From contig JAAVVG010000012.1 of NCBI GenBank assembly GCA_012976225.1, forward strand, positions 1-64,000: a DNA stretch of 64,000 bases. The letters are read 5' to 3'. How positions within the stretch are numbered: position 1 is the first letter of the stretch; every line of letters begins with the position of its first letter. The translations under genes and the position numbers were made by a program. The notes below the pieces were generated by a model. The model ran no database searches. It worked only from the letters and a program-made list of their open reading frames with translations, and was not told the origin of the DNA. Shown one piece after another: positions 48,179 to 57,934 of the stretch. This DNA is from Golubevia sp. BC0850 (lineage: Eukaryota > Basidiomycota > Exobasidiomycetes > Golubeviales > Golubeviaceae).

Positions 48179-48215
<37 letters not shown>

Positions 48216-49147
48216 AAGAGAAGAGGACGGAGAATGTAGAATCAGCAACCTATCGTCACCTCTGACCTTCATTCGCAGGTAGTTCCCATTGTTCGCTTTT
48301 TCTTTGTGGCAACTTTGGCTCCCTCGGTCTGTGACCTTTGGAGGAAGGTAGATACCAATCTCGTGAGAGGGCAAGTCATGCCTCCTTCTGTACATCCAGG
48401 CCACTCTTATCATAGCATCATTTCCCTCTCAAATGAAATCTGTGAGATTTGGAGAGACTCCAGAAGCTGGAATTAAGATCGCATTGAAGGCCTCTATCGA
48501 ATCGAGGAAGAACATGGCGGAGGAGGAAAGAGCTTGGGCAACCTCCCTCAGCTCTCTGCGTCCATCTTCTTTGACAGAGATCACACCAGCTGCAATGACA
48601 TGAACTTGCAATTTTGATCTCATAAAACCATCCCTGATTGCTTCCGACTGACCCCACGGGGGTTGACCTGGAAGTCTAGAGCAGAGTTCCAATCTGAACC
48701 TGGATCCATCCTGTCCCACTTCGTCACAACTCTCTCTCTCTCTATACTCTTCAGCTGCTTGTCCTCTTTCGTCCTAACACCTTCAGCTTATTTCCATCCT
48801 CGTGATCCAAGGGCAGCTCCTCATTCAGCCTCTCGACTTTCTACTCACCTCCTTCACATTCTCCAACACCATATTGGCATGTCTATCAAAAGCCTTGACC
48901 CTCGCCAACAGCTTCCTGTTGTTCCTCAAAGAAATTAGAATTTGAGTGTGATTCCTGACCGATTGTTGAAGCAAAGACAAAGGACCTTGAGAGATTTCGT
49001 AGGCATCTAGTTCTCGAAGTTGGTTGTCATCTAGCTCTGACTTGTGACGGTTCACGTATTCGCTGTAGAAGGGATAGAGAGAATTGATGAGAGTGATTTA
49101 GTTTCATAGCAATCAGAAACGGAGCAGGCAACTTTCACTCACGCCAT
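47740..49147 (-). CDS. SMD2: Spliceosomal core protein SmD2
   Basis: Part of the seven-member Sm ring of U1, U2, U4 and U5 snRNPs. Model: 49147-49143, 49062-48849, 48177-48163, 48056-48027, 47933-47882, 47759-47740; 111 residues. Exon 2 carries Sm motif 1 ([40 protein letters not shown]). The 15-nt exon 3 gives MWTEV and the 30-nt exon 4 gives [10 protein letters not shown]; exon 5 gives Sm motif 2 ([17 protein letters not shown]) and exon 6 ends VLRNTA. The joined order matches human SmD2 closely. Exon 1 codes only Met and two bases. Intron 2 is 671 bp and ends in 32 T residues before ACAG. Confidence 0.93.
48182..48213 (-). promoter_or_regulatory. 32-nt poly(T) tract at an SmD2 splice acceptor
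   Basis: Thirty-two A on the plus strand, read as T in the SmD2 transcript, directly before ACAG and the 15-nt exon. It is an extreme polypyrimidine tract, likely to help define the micro-exon. A retroposed poly(A) tail is less likely, because the sequence on its 5' plus-strand side is SmD2 coding sequence. Confidence 0.7.
48429..48719 (-). CDS. Possible 96-residue frame nested in SmD2 intron 2
   Basis: An open frame on the same strand as SmD2, wholly inside its 671-bp intron, starting [16 protein letters not shown] and ending [11 protein letters not shown]. Its amino-acid composition is protein-like, with a helical section ([20 protein letters not shown]). No family was recognised. It may be an inserted gene fragment that explains the long intron, or chance. 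Confidence 0.25.
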   Translation of the reverse strand: MGQDGSRFRLELCSRLPGQPPWGQSEAIRDGFMRSKLQVHVIAAGVISVKEDGRRELREVAQALSSSAMFFLDSIEAFNAILIPASGVSPNLTDFI

Positions 49148-49952
49148 GTTGCGGGAGGGTGAGGTTGGATGGGAAGAATAAGACAGCTACGAGTCGCAGA
49201 GTCGCAGAGTCGAAGAAGCTCCAAGCAAAACTTTGCTTCAGAACGATGGAGATCCAACTCTTGGATTTTCCAATTGGTCAAAAGAAGATAGGTTTGCTCA
49301 AGCGTAAATCAAATCCATTTCATTGTGATCACTCTTGGGAAGCGTGGGAAGAGTTGCCACAGCTCACAGCCTTCTCCATTCACATCTCTGAACACTCAGT
49401 CAAATCACAAATCAGAAATCAGAAATGAGGGAAAACTAATCTCTCAATCGAAAAGGAAAAGGATAAGTCGGATTGAGATTGAGAAGCGGTCCGATAACTG
49501 ACGGAGAGACAATGAATGAATTAAGAATTGTAAGGAATACCAAGATCCCTTCTCCTGGCGTTGATGTCGCCTCCATGTAAGCAGCCTGATGAATGAAAGT
49601 TCAACTGCTTTACGACACATCCTGTGAGAGGCATCTGCCTCATTGTGGGGGGCGCAAAGAAACGACAGGTTGGGTTTTGGATGTCAGGTTTCAAAATTGG
49701 ACTCACTTTGGTTCTTACCTCCAGAGCAGCTGAAACTTCAGACACTGACTAAACTGGTCTCACTGAATAGCTAGAGTTCAACGTTGTAAGTTCATGGTTC
49801 GAAGTGAAGTCAAGAAGAACCAAGATGGGAAGAAGAGCCTAGATCAGTCTTTCATCCTTGGTGCTCGCTCTCTTTTTGTGCTGCTTCCTTCACTTCTCTT
49901 TCCTTCTTCGTTCAACCTTCAAACTCTATCGAGGCTAGCAATCAGTACTCAC
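49148..49952. other. Intergenic
   Basis: Between the SmD2 start and the F-box gene relic. A tandem GAGTCGCA-type repeat lies near 49190-49212 and a 20-bp run of AATCAGAAATC repeats near 49408-49425. No gene was recognised. Confidence 0.4.
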
Positions 49953-51050
49953 ATGAGCAGCTCCATGGACTACAGCGTTGGCAGGAAAGATGGTAGAGCT
50001 GAGTGCTTGAAGATTTTGAGGACTCAAGATGAGGCACTTTCCAGAAAGCTAGAAGAGTGGTTAGGAGAGAAGGAACAGGATCACGAACAGCCTCCTAAAG
50101 TTGATCTACTGTCGAAGCCCGAATCAGAAAGCACTGAACCAAGGAACAAAGGCAAGAAGAGAGCAAGATCTTCTTCTTCTTCTCCTTCAGTCATAACAAG
50201 GTCTAACACCTAAACCACTCTCAAGATGAACCTGTTTCTAGAACTACTCGATTGTATCTTCCATAAGCTCAATTTCAAGGATCTAGTGCTATTCAGAAGG
50301 GCTTGTTCTCAGTGGTTAGAAACGATCAATCGCAGCAGTAGCCTATGGAAAGTTCTGGATCTGCCTGAAGATTCAATTCGTTTTTGGCGCAATTCAATCT
50401 TAAGTCAAATCAGTGAGAAGTGAGGTCATAAAATGGACATGGCTTCATTTCCCCGTCAAGCATCAATTAACTATGCGAATTCTAAAGGGCTCGTTGAGAT
50501 TCTTTCAAAATCATCTCAAACATTAAGCTCGGTTTCATGCAACATGATAGCCACATTGCAGCTTGAACCTCTTCTATCTTCTGAAATATTTTCGAGACTA
50601 TCAACGTCATTTCTATCAAATTCTCAAGATACATTACTTCGAGCTGTCCCTAAAACCACTGAACCTTCTTCAGTCTCTGTCAGCTAAAGTGACCCATATC
50701 ATCAGGTTCTCTCAAAATTGCTTCGGCATCCCAAACATAGTTACATACCAGAAGGCTGCTACTCGTTACTGGAGTATGAATCTTTTACTTCACTTCAAGC
50801 ACTGGAAATCACAATCCATTCTTGCAGGTTACCTGACTTCAGCCTCCCTGATTTGAGAGTACTGGCTGTTCATAAAGCGAAAGCGCAAGAGTTCACTCTC
50901 CCGAAGTACGTCGAGTATTTTTGGTTTAGTGCCTTTAAAGCCAAAGAGTATGACTTGATCCGACCGAGGAGTTTCAAGGTCAAACACAAGATCAACGTTT
51001 TGACCTTTCAACAGCCTGTAATCGTTCTTCAGTTCTACCTTTACCTTTAA
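49953..51050 (+). pseudogene. F-box gene of a second family, probably decayed
   Basis: Starts MSSSMDYSVGRKDGRAEC, with a charged region (EEWLGEKEQDHEQ) and a basic Ser-rich stretch. A TAA at 50211-50213 interrupts the frame; the same frame then continues into a classic F-box, LELLDCIFHKLNFKDLVLFR, SQWLETINRSSSLWKVLDL. A second break follows at about 50421. Beyond it, leucine-rich text continues in changing frames (KGLVEILSKSSQTLSSV, then FGIPN-type text and SFTSLQALEITI). Without the TAA the first two parts would form one normal protein, so loss of function is likely; an unrecognised 25-bp removal there is too short for an intron. This family differs from the repeated F-box family elsewhere in the window. 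Confidence 0.55.
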
Positions 51051-51571
51051 GAATCTAGTTCTTCTTGAACAAGGCTGATTTCAAACAAAAGATAATTTTC
51101 TCTCAAGCCCTCCAGCTTCCCTTTTGTTTTCTTCCTCTTCTTTGGGAACTCCCTTGTCGTCGTTTAGTGAATCTTCGAATGGTCCCTTCTTGTTGTAATA
51201 CCCTCTGCATCTTTCCAATAGTTTTATCCTTGATTCTAGGCTAATCCATTTCCTTGACCATTGAAATCAGAAAAGCACAGTGCAAGAAGTAACCCTCGAT
51301 GCTTCATCGGCAATCTTTCATCTCAAGTCCAGTAAATCGCCAGCTTCTTTTTGAATGAAATGAAAGTGAGATGAGAGGAAAAACACTTTGATTTTCGATA
51401 GGTAGTGAGGCTGTGATGATCCATTTCGAGAAAGACAAGAGCTGTTGATCACTAAAAGCTCGAGTTAGGCAAGATCTCTTTCAATTTCACACCCAATAGA
51501 AATCTACATTGAAATACCAAGAACCCGTGTTAAAATTTACACTTGTCCCTCTTACTCGCTACGAAACTCCA
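51051..51571. other. Intergenic
   Basis: 3' flanks of the F-box relic and of the INO80F-like gene. Nothing was recognised. Confidence 0.4.
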
Positions 51572-52796
51572 TCAACTCTCCCCTCCAGGAGCAGGTCTTT
51601 TCAAAGTGATCTTTTTCATCTTGCCACCAGTTGCATTCCCACTTCCACTAGCAGCCGGCACCGAATTTCCATTCCCATTCCCATTTGCATCATTCTGACT
51701 TTGATGTTGAGTCATGGTCTGTTGTTGGTGTTGATCAGAAGGTTCAACAGGAGCTTTAGAAGGGTTCATTTGAAGACTTCCTGAATTCTGTGAATTAGGA
51801 TTTGTTGAAGTCCAAGAATTAGAATGGTTAAAGTTTCCAGCTGGAGGAGGTGGTTGATAAGAACCTAGAGCGGGTGATTGTGATTCCGTTTTGATACCTT
51901 GGGGTGGAGAATGTGAATGTGAATGGGGTGGAACTTGAGAATGAGAATGGGCAACGGGATTGGAAGGAGCTTGAGGTTGAGAATTAGGTTGAGGTTGAGG
52001 TAATGGAGGTAAAGAATTAGAAACGTTACCAGAACCTAAAATACTTCCACCAATTGAAGAACGTGAAGGATCTAATCTTTCGTTTTGATGGAGAGTTGAT
52101 TCTAGTCGTTCGTAGAGGATACTGTTGGGGGATGAGAGGGTAGAGAAAATAGTGAAAGAGAGTCCCAGAAGGGAAAAAGAACAGAGAGGTGGAATTCGTC
52201 AGGGAAATTAGGAAGAGAGGGAAGGATTGAAAGGGAGAGGGCGGCTCTGAGAGAAAGGGATTGTGAAATACCACTCACGCTCGTTCTAATCGGAGTCTTT
52301 GAATGTTGCGTTTTACTGTTAAGGTTTTTAAAGCTAGTTTGTCATTTTGCTGAAGAGAAGAAAGAGAGAAGGAGAAGAGGATGGAGATGGGTAGGAGACA
52401 TGAGCTGCAGAGCCTCCCGTTCTACGAATCGTCCTTAGATGTCCTTTCTACACGTGCTACCTATACTGGAATGCGGCAATCTTACCCGTTCGATTTTGAG
52501 GGTTAGAGGGAAAGGAGGAGAGAGAGAGCAAAGAATGCCAATCTAGCTAGTCTGGCTTATCTCTCTCCACCCACCATCCTCTCTCTCCCTATCCAGTTAT
52601 GCTCGATAGAGCTTTCTCGAATCAGATCTACCATCTCCCTCCACTCATGGTGCACTCAACTCACAGCTTCGATCTCTCTGACCTTTCTCTTCAATTCCTT
52701 GTACTTCTGCCTGTACTTCTCCGTGTCTGTCTGAAGAATGATGCCAGACGCTCCTGGAGTTGGTTTGGATTTGGAAGTGGAAGCTCTGGATGACAT
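51572..52796 (-). CDS. INO80F/TFPT-like chromatin-remodelling subunit
   Basis: Model: 52796-52665, 52349-52279, 52121-51572; 250 residues. Exon 1 ends with a coiled coil, TEKYRQKYKELKRKVREIEA, which continues in exon 2 as QNDKLALKTLTVKRNIQRLR and in exon 3 as ILYERLE. This pattern matches the conserved helix of TFPT (INO80 subunit F), which reads KYQ-KYKALKRRCREIE and then RLQQERRFLMRVL. The rest is a disordered Pro/Gln/Ser/Asn-rich tail ending in a basic patch (KMKKITLKRPAPGG). Assignment rests on the coiled coil alone. The gene diverges from the glutamyl-tRNA synthetase gene with 207 bp between starts. Confidence 0.7.
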
Positions 52797-53003
52797 TGGA
52801 TGGAATTCAATTGAATGTTGAGGATCGAGTTATCGTCGTCGCTTGGGATGAGTTATAGTGGCAGAGGAACTCTGAGAATCGAGTCTGTACAACTCTTCCT
52901 TCTTAACTCTCTCTGCTGTTCTTCCACTTTGCCCTCATCTCAAAGTCAGCTTTAAGTTGATCATTCTCAATTGAAACTTCTGACAAACCAAGCAATCATC
53001 AAG
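52797..53003. promoter_or_regulatory. Bidirectional promoter, INO80F-like gene and GluRS
   Basis: 207 bp between divergent start codons. No TATA box is evident. Confidence 0.5.
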
Positions 53004-56000
53004 ATGTCGAGTCCAGGATCGGATTGCCAGGTGACTTTAAACTTTTCCTCCAAAGACAAGCCAACTGAATCTTTATTATCAGTTTTAATCTTAACCAATT
53101 TACTCAATCAATCTTTAACGATTCCAATCAAAGTTGAATTTTCAACTGATGATTCAACTTCACCAATTCAACTCAAATTACCAGAGACAGAGACTGGCAG
53201 TTCAAGCTGTCTGTCTTCTTCCATTTCAGCAATTTCTTCACTTTCAACTCAATTCGCTCAATATTCCTTAGCAGGAACAGATTCAACTCATTCAAACGAG
53301 ATCAAATCTTATTTGAATCAATCTACAATCGATGGGAATTTATTATCTGATCAAATCTCAGTTTTATCTGAAGCCTTGGATTCATTAGACGATCAATTGT
53401 CTTTGAGAACTTTCTTAACTCATAATGGTCACCTTTTAACTGCAGCTGATGTAGCAGTCTATTCTGCAATCAGATCAAATCCGAAAGCAGCTGGTTTGGT
53501 AAAACAAGGTAGAGTCAATTTGAAGAGGTGGTTGGATCATTTCAGTAGATTACAAGCTGTGGTCAAGGCTGAGAAGGATTTCAAGGAAAATGAAAGAGTT
53601 GCAAAGGAGAAACTCAAAGGTGGGGCTGAAAAGGTGAGTCGGTTTGAGAATTGGTTCAGGTTGAATAGGGAAATCATCGAAAGAGGCGTCTGGAAGGAGG
53701 ACTTTTTTCTAACCCTATATTCCATCTCTCCTCTCTCCTCTTCAATCAGTCCGCCAAAGTGACCTCAGCCACAACTTCCTCACTTCCAACTCCCAAAGGT
53801 CCAACTCCAGCAGTCACCTCCTCTCCAACCGGTGCCAACGCCTCCTTCGACCTCTTCCTCCCCTCAGCCAAAAAAGGTGGAGTAGTCACCAGGTTCCCAC
53901 CTGAACCTTCTGGATATCTGCATGTCGGACATGCAAAGGCTGCCATCCTCAATCAATACTTTGCAACTCAATACGAAGGTAGATTGGTCATCAGATTCGA
54001 TGATACCAACCCTTCGAAGGAGAAGGCTGAATTCGAAGATAGCATAGTACACGATTTGGAATTGTTGGGAATCAAAGGGGATGTGGTCACTCATACGAGT
54101 GATTATTTCGATGAACTTTATAAATTGGCTATTGGGTTGATTAAGAAGGGTGATGCTTATGCTGATGATACTGAACAGGAGGAGGTGAGTCTCGAAAGGT
54201 CGGATCTCTCTTTAGTTCTTCTTCTTCTTTTTCGGACCCATCTCAGTTCATTTGTTGCTAGAATTCATCTCGATCATCTTCTCACTGATCCCCTCTTTTC
54301 TTCCCAATCCTTTTTTGTTTCAATGTCTCGAAGATGCGTGCTTTCAGAAAGGACGGAATCCCTTCCAAGCGTAGAGAACTTTCGATTGAAGATTCTTTGG
54401 CTCGTTTCGCTGAGATGACAACTGGTTCAATCGAAGGTCAAAAATGGTGTTTGAGAGCCAAGATGAGCGTTGACGATCCAAACAAGGCTTTGAGAGATCC
54501 TGTCATTTATAGATGTAACGATGGAAGTCATCACAGAACTGGGTGAGCATTCAAAACAGACTCAAAATCAACTTCATTCATAAGAAGCTTCTCTGACTTT
54601 GAGTTCCTTCCTCTTCACCTCACATCACTCCCAGAACTACTTGGAAAGTCTATCCGACCTACGACTTCGCCTGTCCAGTCGTGGACTCTTTGGAAGGGAT
54701 CACTCATGCTCTTCGTACTAATGAGTACAGAGATCGTAACCCTCAATATCAATGGTTCCTCGATCATTTGGATTTGAGAAAGGTTGAGATTTGGGATTAC
54801 AGTAGATTGAATTTCGTTTACACTTTGCTCTCTAAGAGGAAGTTACAATGGTTTGTTGATAATGGGCATGTATCTGGCTGGGACGATCCTAGATTCCCCA
54901 CTGTTAGAGGTGAGTTTCGGCGGAAGGGAGGTGAAGATGAGGAAGAGATTGAGAGAGGTGTTGCTTCGAAGATTAGCTCGCTGATGCCGAAACGAATTCC
55001 CACCTTTGCTCAAAAGGTATCAGAAGAAGAGGAATGACAATTCCTTGTATTCGTCAGTTCATCATCGCTCAAGGACCTTCTCAAGCTGTCAATTTACAAG
55101 AATGGGACGCGATCTGGACTATCAACAAGAGAATGATTGATCCTGTCGTTCCTCGATACACAGCCATCTCTGAAGGTGGAATCAACTGTTCCATCTCAGG
55201 AGAAGGTATCAACGAGAAGAATGAAATCAAAGAACTTCCACTCCACAAGAAGAATGAAGAATTAGGTCTAAAGAAGGTGACTTTCTCAAAAGAATTCAGA
55301 ATGGAAAAAGAAGATTGTGAGACGATTGAAGTGGGTGAAGAACTGACTTTGATGGATTGGGGTAATGCAATTCTTAAAGAGAAAGTAGTCAAAGATGGTC
55401 AAATTCAAGAAATGAAGTTCCAAGCCAAGCTAAGTGGGGATTTCAAAAAGACTAGGAAATTCACTTGGCTGAGTTTGGAAGCTGAAAATCAAGATTCCAT
55501 CTCTAAATTAAGTTCAACTAGTACTCCAATCGTTTTATTGGATTATGATTATTTGATCACAAAGAAGAAACTTGAAGAAGCTGACGCTTTCTCTGATTTC
55601 TTAACTCCTGAAACTGAATTCCGTGTTTCTGCCATTGGAGATGTTAACATTACTTCTTTGAAAGTTGGAGATAGACTTCAATTCGAAAGGAAAGGGTATT
55701 ACATTTTGGACAAGATTACAGAGAACGGAATTAGAGAATTCATTAAGATTCCTGATGGAAGTCAAAAGAATAGTGCTAGTAAAGCTGCTCCTGATGAAGG
55801 AGTCGAAGAGAAGAAAAGAAAAGCTAAGGAAGAAAGAGATAAGAAAAAGGCTGAGAAAGAAAAGAAGGAAAAGGAAAAGAAGGAGAAGAAAGAGAAAGCT
55901 AAGGCTGATGGAGTTGTCGCTGGGGCTGCTTCTGCCGTCACTGGTGCTGCTGTAGCTGCTAAGGAAACTGCAAAGAAAGGAGCTGAGAAAGTTAAGGAAG

Positions 56001-56146
56001 TCGTCAAACCTGAGGAGAAGGAAGAGATCGAAAGTGGGAAGGCTAATCAAACTTCGGTCGTTGGAGACGTTTATAAAGGTCACAACATGTATCATGTTGA
56101 TGTCATCAACTGTGATACTTTGGAAACCCCAACCAAGAGTGAGTAG
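53004..56146 (+). CDS. Cytosolic glutamyl-tRNA synthetase
   Basis: Charges tRNA-Glu in the cytosol. Model: 53004-53633, 53750-54184, 54334-54542, 54635-54909, 55017-56146; 892 residues. Residues 1-210 form a GST-like domain of the type that binds Arc1 in yeast. The class I catalytic domain has [18 protein letters not shown] (HIGH motif HVGH at about 268-271), [34 protein letters not shown] and the KMSKS equivalent [10 protein letters not shown]. The acceptor before 55017 is chosen because it restores [17 protein letters not shown]. The C-terminal anticodon-binding barrel is followed by a Lys/Glu-rich helix (about residues 765-800) and an Ala-rich stretch, so the protein is about 170 residues longer than yeast Gus1. 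The upstream in-frame Met at 52971 is an alternative start. Confidence 0.93.
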
Positions 56147-56756
56147 AATCGGGGTCGCTGTTTGGGTTTGATACGATGCGGCTGACCAAGATCACACTTT
56201 CTTTCCTTTTCCTTCTTCCTCTTTTGGTCTTTCTTCCTATCTATCCATTCGATCATTCTCTTTCTGGTCTCTCTTCCTACCTCTCCATTCGATCATTCAG
56301 CTTCGATGTACCACGTCAACCGAGTCGTCTAAACTTCTCTACTCAGAAACGTCAAGACTCTAATCAGTTCTGCTTCTCCGCCTCTACTCTACCTCTACCT
56401 CCCGAAAGAGTTGACTGAACACTAGACGTTGATGTGCTCGCTTCTCAAAAGGCTAATTCTCTTGCCAAATTAAACAAGAATGTTCGTCTAGAATCAAACT
56501 AATCGAATCTACAAATTTGCAAAGTTCAGCTGTGAGATGATTTGTGAGATACTAGTACAGCATACTATATGGGCCTAATTTTGCTCGAGAAGAACCCATG
56601 CCTGTAAGGGATACTTGGCAGTAAGTAGACTTCACAGGTTTGGAAAAGGTCAGGGTAACTTGTGAGAATTCCTTGCTGGTTCACTCGTTTGAGCTTGCAC
56701 TGAAATTGTGACTACATACTTCACACTGAAGTTGGGAAGAAAAAACCTTTGATCAA
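56147..56756. other. 3' region of the GluRS gene
   Basis: Includes two near-identical tandem units of about 36 bp at about 56225-56300 (each ending CTCCATTCGATCATTC or CTATCCATTCGATCATTC). No gene was recognised. Confidence 0.4.
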
Positions 56757-57560
56757 GTAAAATTACAAGTGAAGAAGTCTTTCAGCTCGCCTTTCTCGAT
56801 CGTTCATATCTAACCAAGGAATCACCACCCCCTTGACACCAAACCACCATCTCTTTAGCCTCGTCCCGCTTTAGGCGACTTTCTACGATTCGATTTCTAG
56901 TCCTGGACCTCTAAAATTAGGAGAGGGCTACCGAAGAAAAGGAGAGAGCCAAGAAATATTTGAAAGACAGTCTTCTCCTTTTGCTTCCTCGCCGAAGGAA
57001 TGGTTTTGAGTAAAGTGACGATTGAATTCATGTTGAGCGCGATGAAGGTAATGTTTCGCAGTAGGGAAGGATAACAACTGGAGTAAGCCGATCTTGAAGT
57101 CGAGGCAACAGAGAGAAGCGTACAGTCTCTAAAACTGTGGTTAGAAAATACAAGAAGATCTTCAGTGAGTGGAGAACGATAGGCGGACAGATAAGAGGAA
57201 TTAAGCTACTCGTCTTTTTCCTCTCTCTCTTCGCTCTGCCCAGCTCCTAATGAATCCGACGACCATAAGAACGAGATCTTCAGGTAGTGTACTGAACGAT
57301 GGTGGTTCCTTTTCCGATCCTTTGATGGCGAATTCCTGATTCATGATCCAAAGGCTGAGTGGGAGAGGAACAGAAGGAAAAGAAGTTAAATCATCGGATC
57401 TCTAGCTTGCGACTCTCTTGAGTCTTGACCCTCTGTCGCATTCAGTACAAGAGGCACTCACACTACTCAAAGCATCGCCTTGCAGATGAGATGAATCTTC
57501 CTTTGAAGACGGAAAGGAGAAAGGTGCGATGGCTAGGAAGGTAGAAACAAAGGTCTGAGA
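56757..57560 (-). pseudogene. F-box-like repeated gene, copy E, with large internal deletion
   Basis: The first exon reads MNQEFAIKGSEKEPPSFST (ATG at about 57345) and then LPEDLVLMVVGFIRSWAER. The start of exon 2 (LLSVASTSRSAYSS, about 57130-57020) is present, but at about 57000 the sequence jumps directly into the family's last exon, so roughly 1.3 kb found in sister copies is missing. Its 3' flank down to 56757 resembles the 192-bp repeat beside copy C, with several differences. Confidence 0.65.
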
Positions 57561-57934
57561 ATCTGAGTTTTCGCTTTGGAACAATGGAGAGTACGCGCCA
57601 ATTCCAGACCCCTTCTTTTCATCAACGAACACTTTGGAAAATGAGATCACAGACAAAAACGAACCACGAAGTAGTGCGAGTCTTAATTTGGCTTGAATGA
57701 AAAGATGAATATTGAGAAGAACTACGGAGGCAACAAACATGATATTTACTTGATGGAGAATCTTTGACATTGAACATAATAAAACCTGAACCACTCAAAC
57801 CATTGAGTTGATGAAGAAAACAAGAAACAGATCTTGAGGTCTTGATGAATGTAAAGACCCAGACTTGTCAAACCAATGCCTCTTCGGCTCCCCTCACTTT
57901 TCCTTCCTGATGCCTCCTTCCAACGACCTTCCTC
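57561..57934. other. Intergenic
   Basis: Between F-box copy E and the serine-rich gene. No gene was recognised. Confidence 0.4.

Noticed and set aside
47920-48183. Plus-strand frame followed by poly(A), looking like a retroposed cDNA
   Set aside because: The opposite strand holds SmD2 exons in correct order and phase, and the A-run is the polypyrimidine tract of its splice acceptor.
54910-55037. GluRS reading through [12 protein letters not shown] as coding
   Set aside because: Splicing GTGAGT to CAAAAG restores TVRGIRRGMT, the family sequence.
55601-56095. 164-codon minus-strand Ser/Leu-rich frame
   Set aside because: Antisense of the Lys/Glu-rich tail of GluRS.
56176-56418. 80-codon plus-strand frame with a hydrophobic start
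   Set aside because: Lies in the 3' flank of GluRS within CT-rich near-repeats; no support as a gene.
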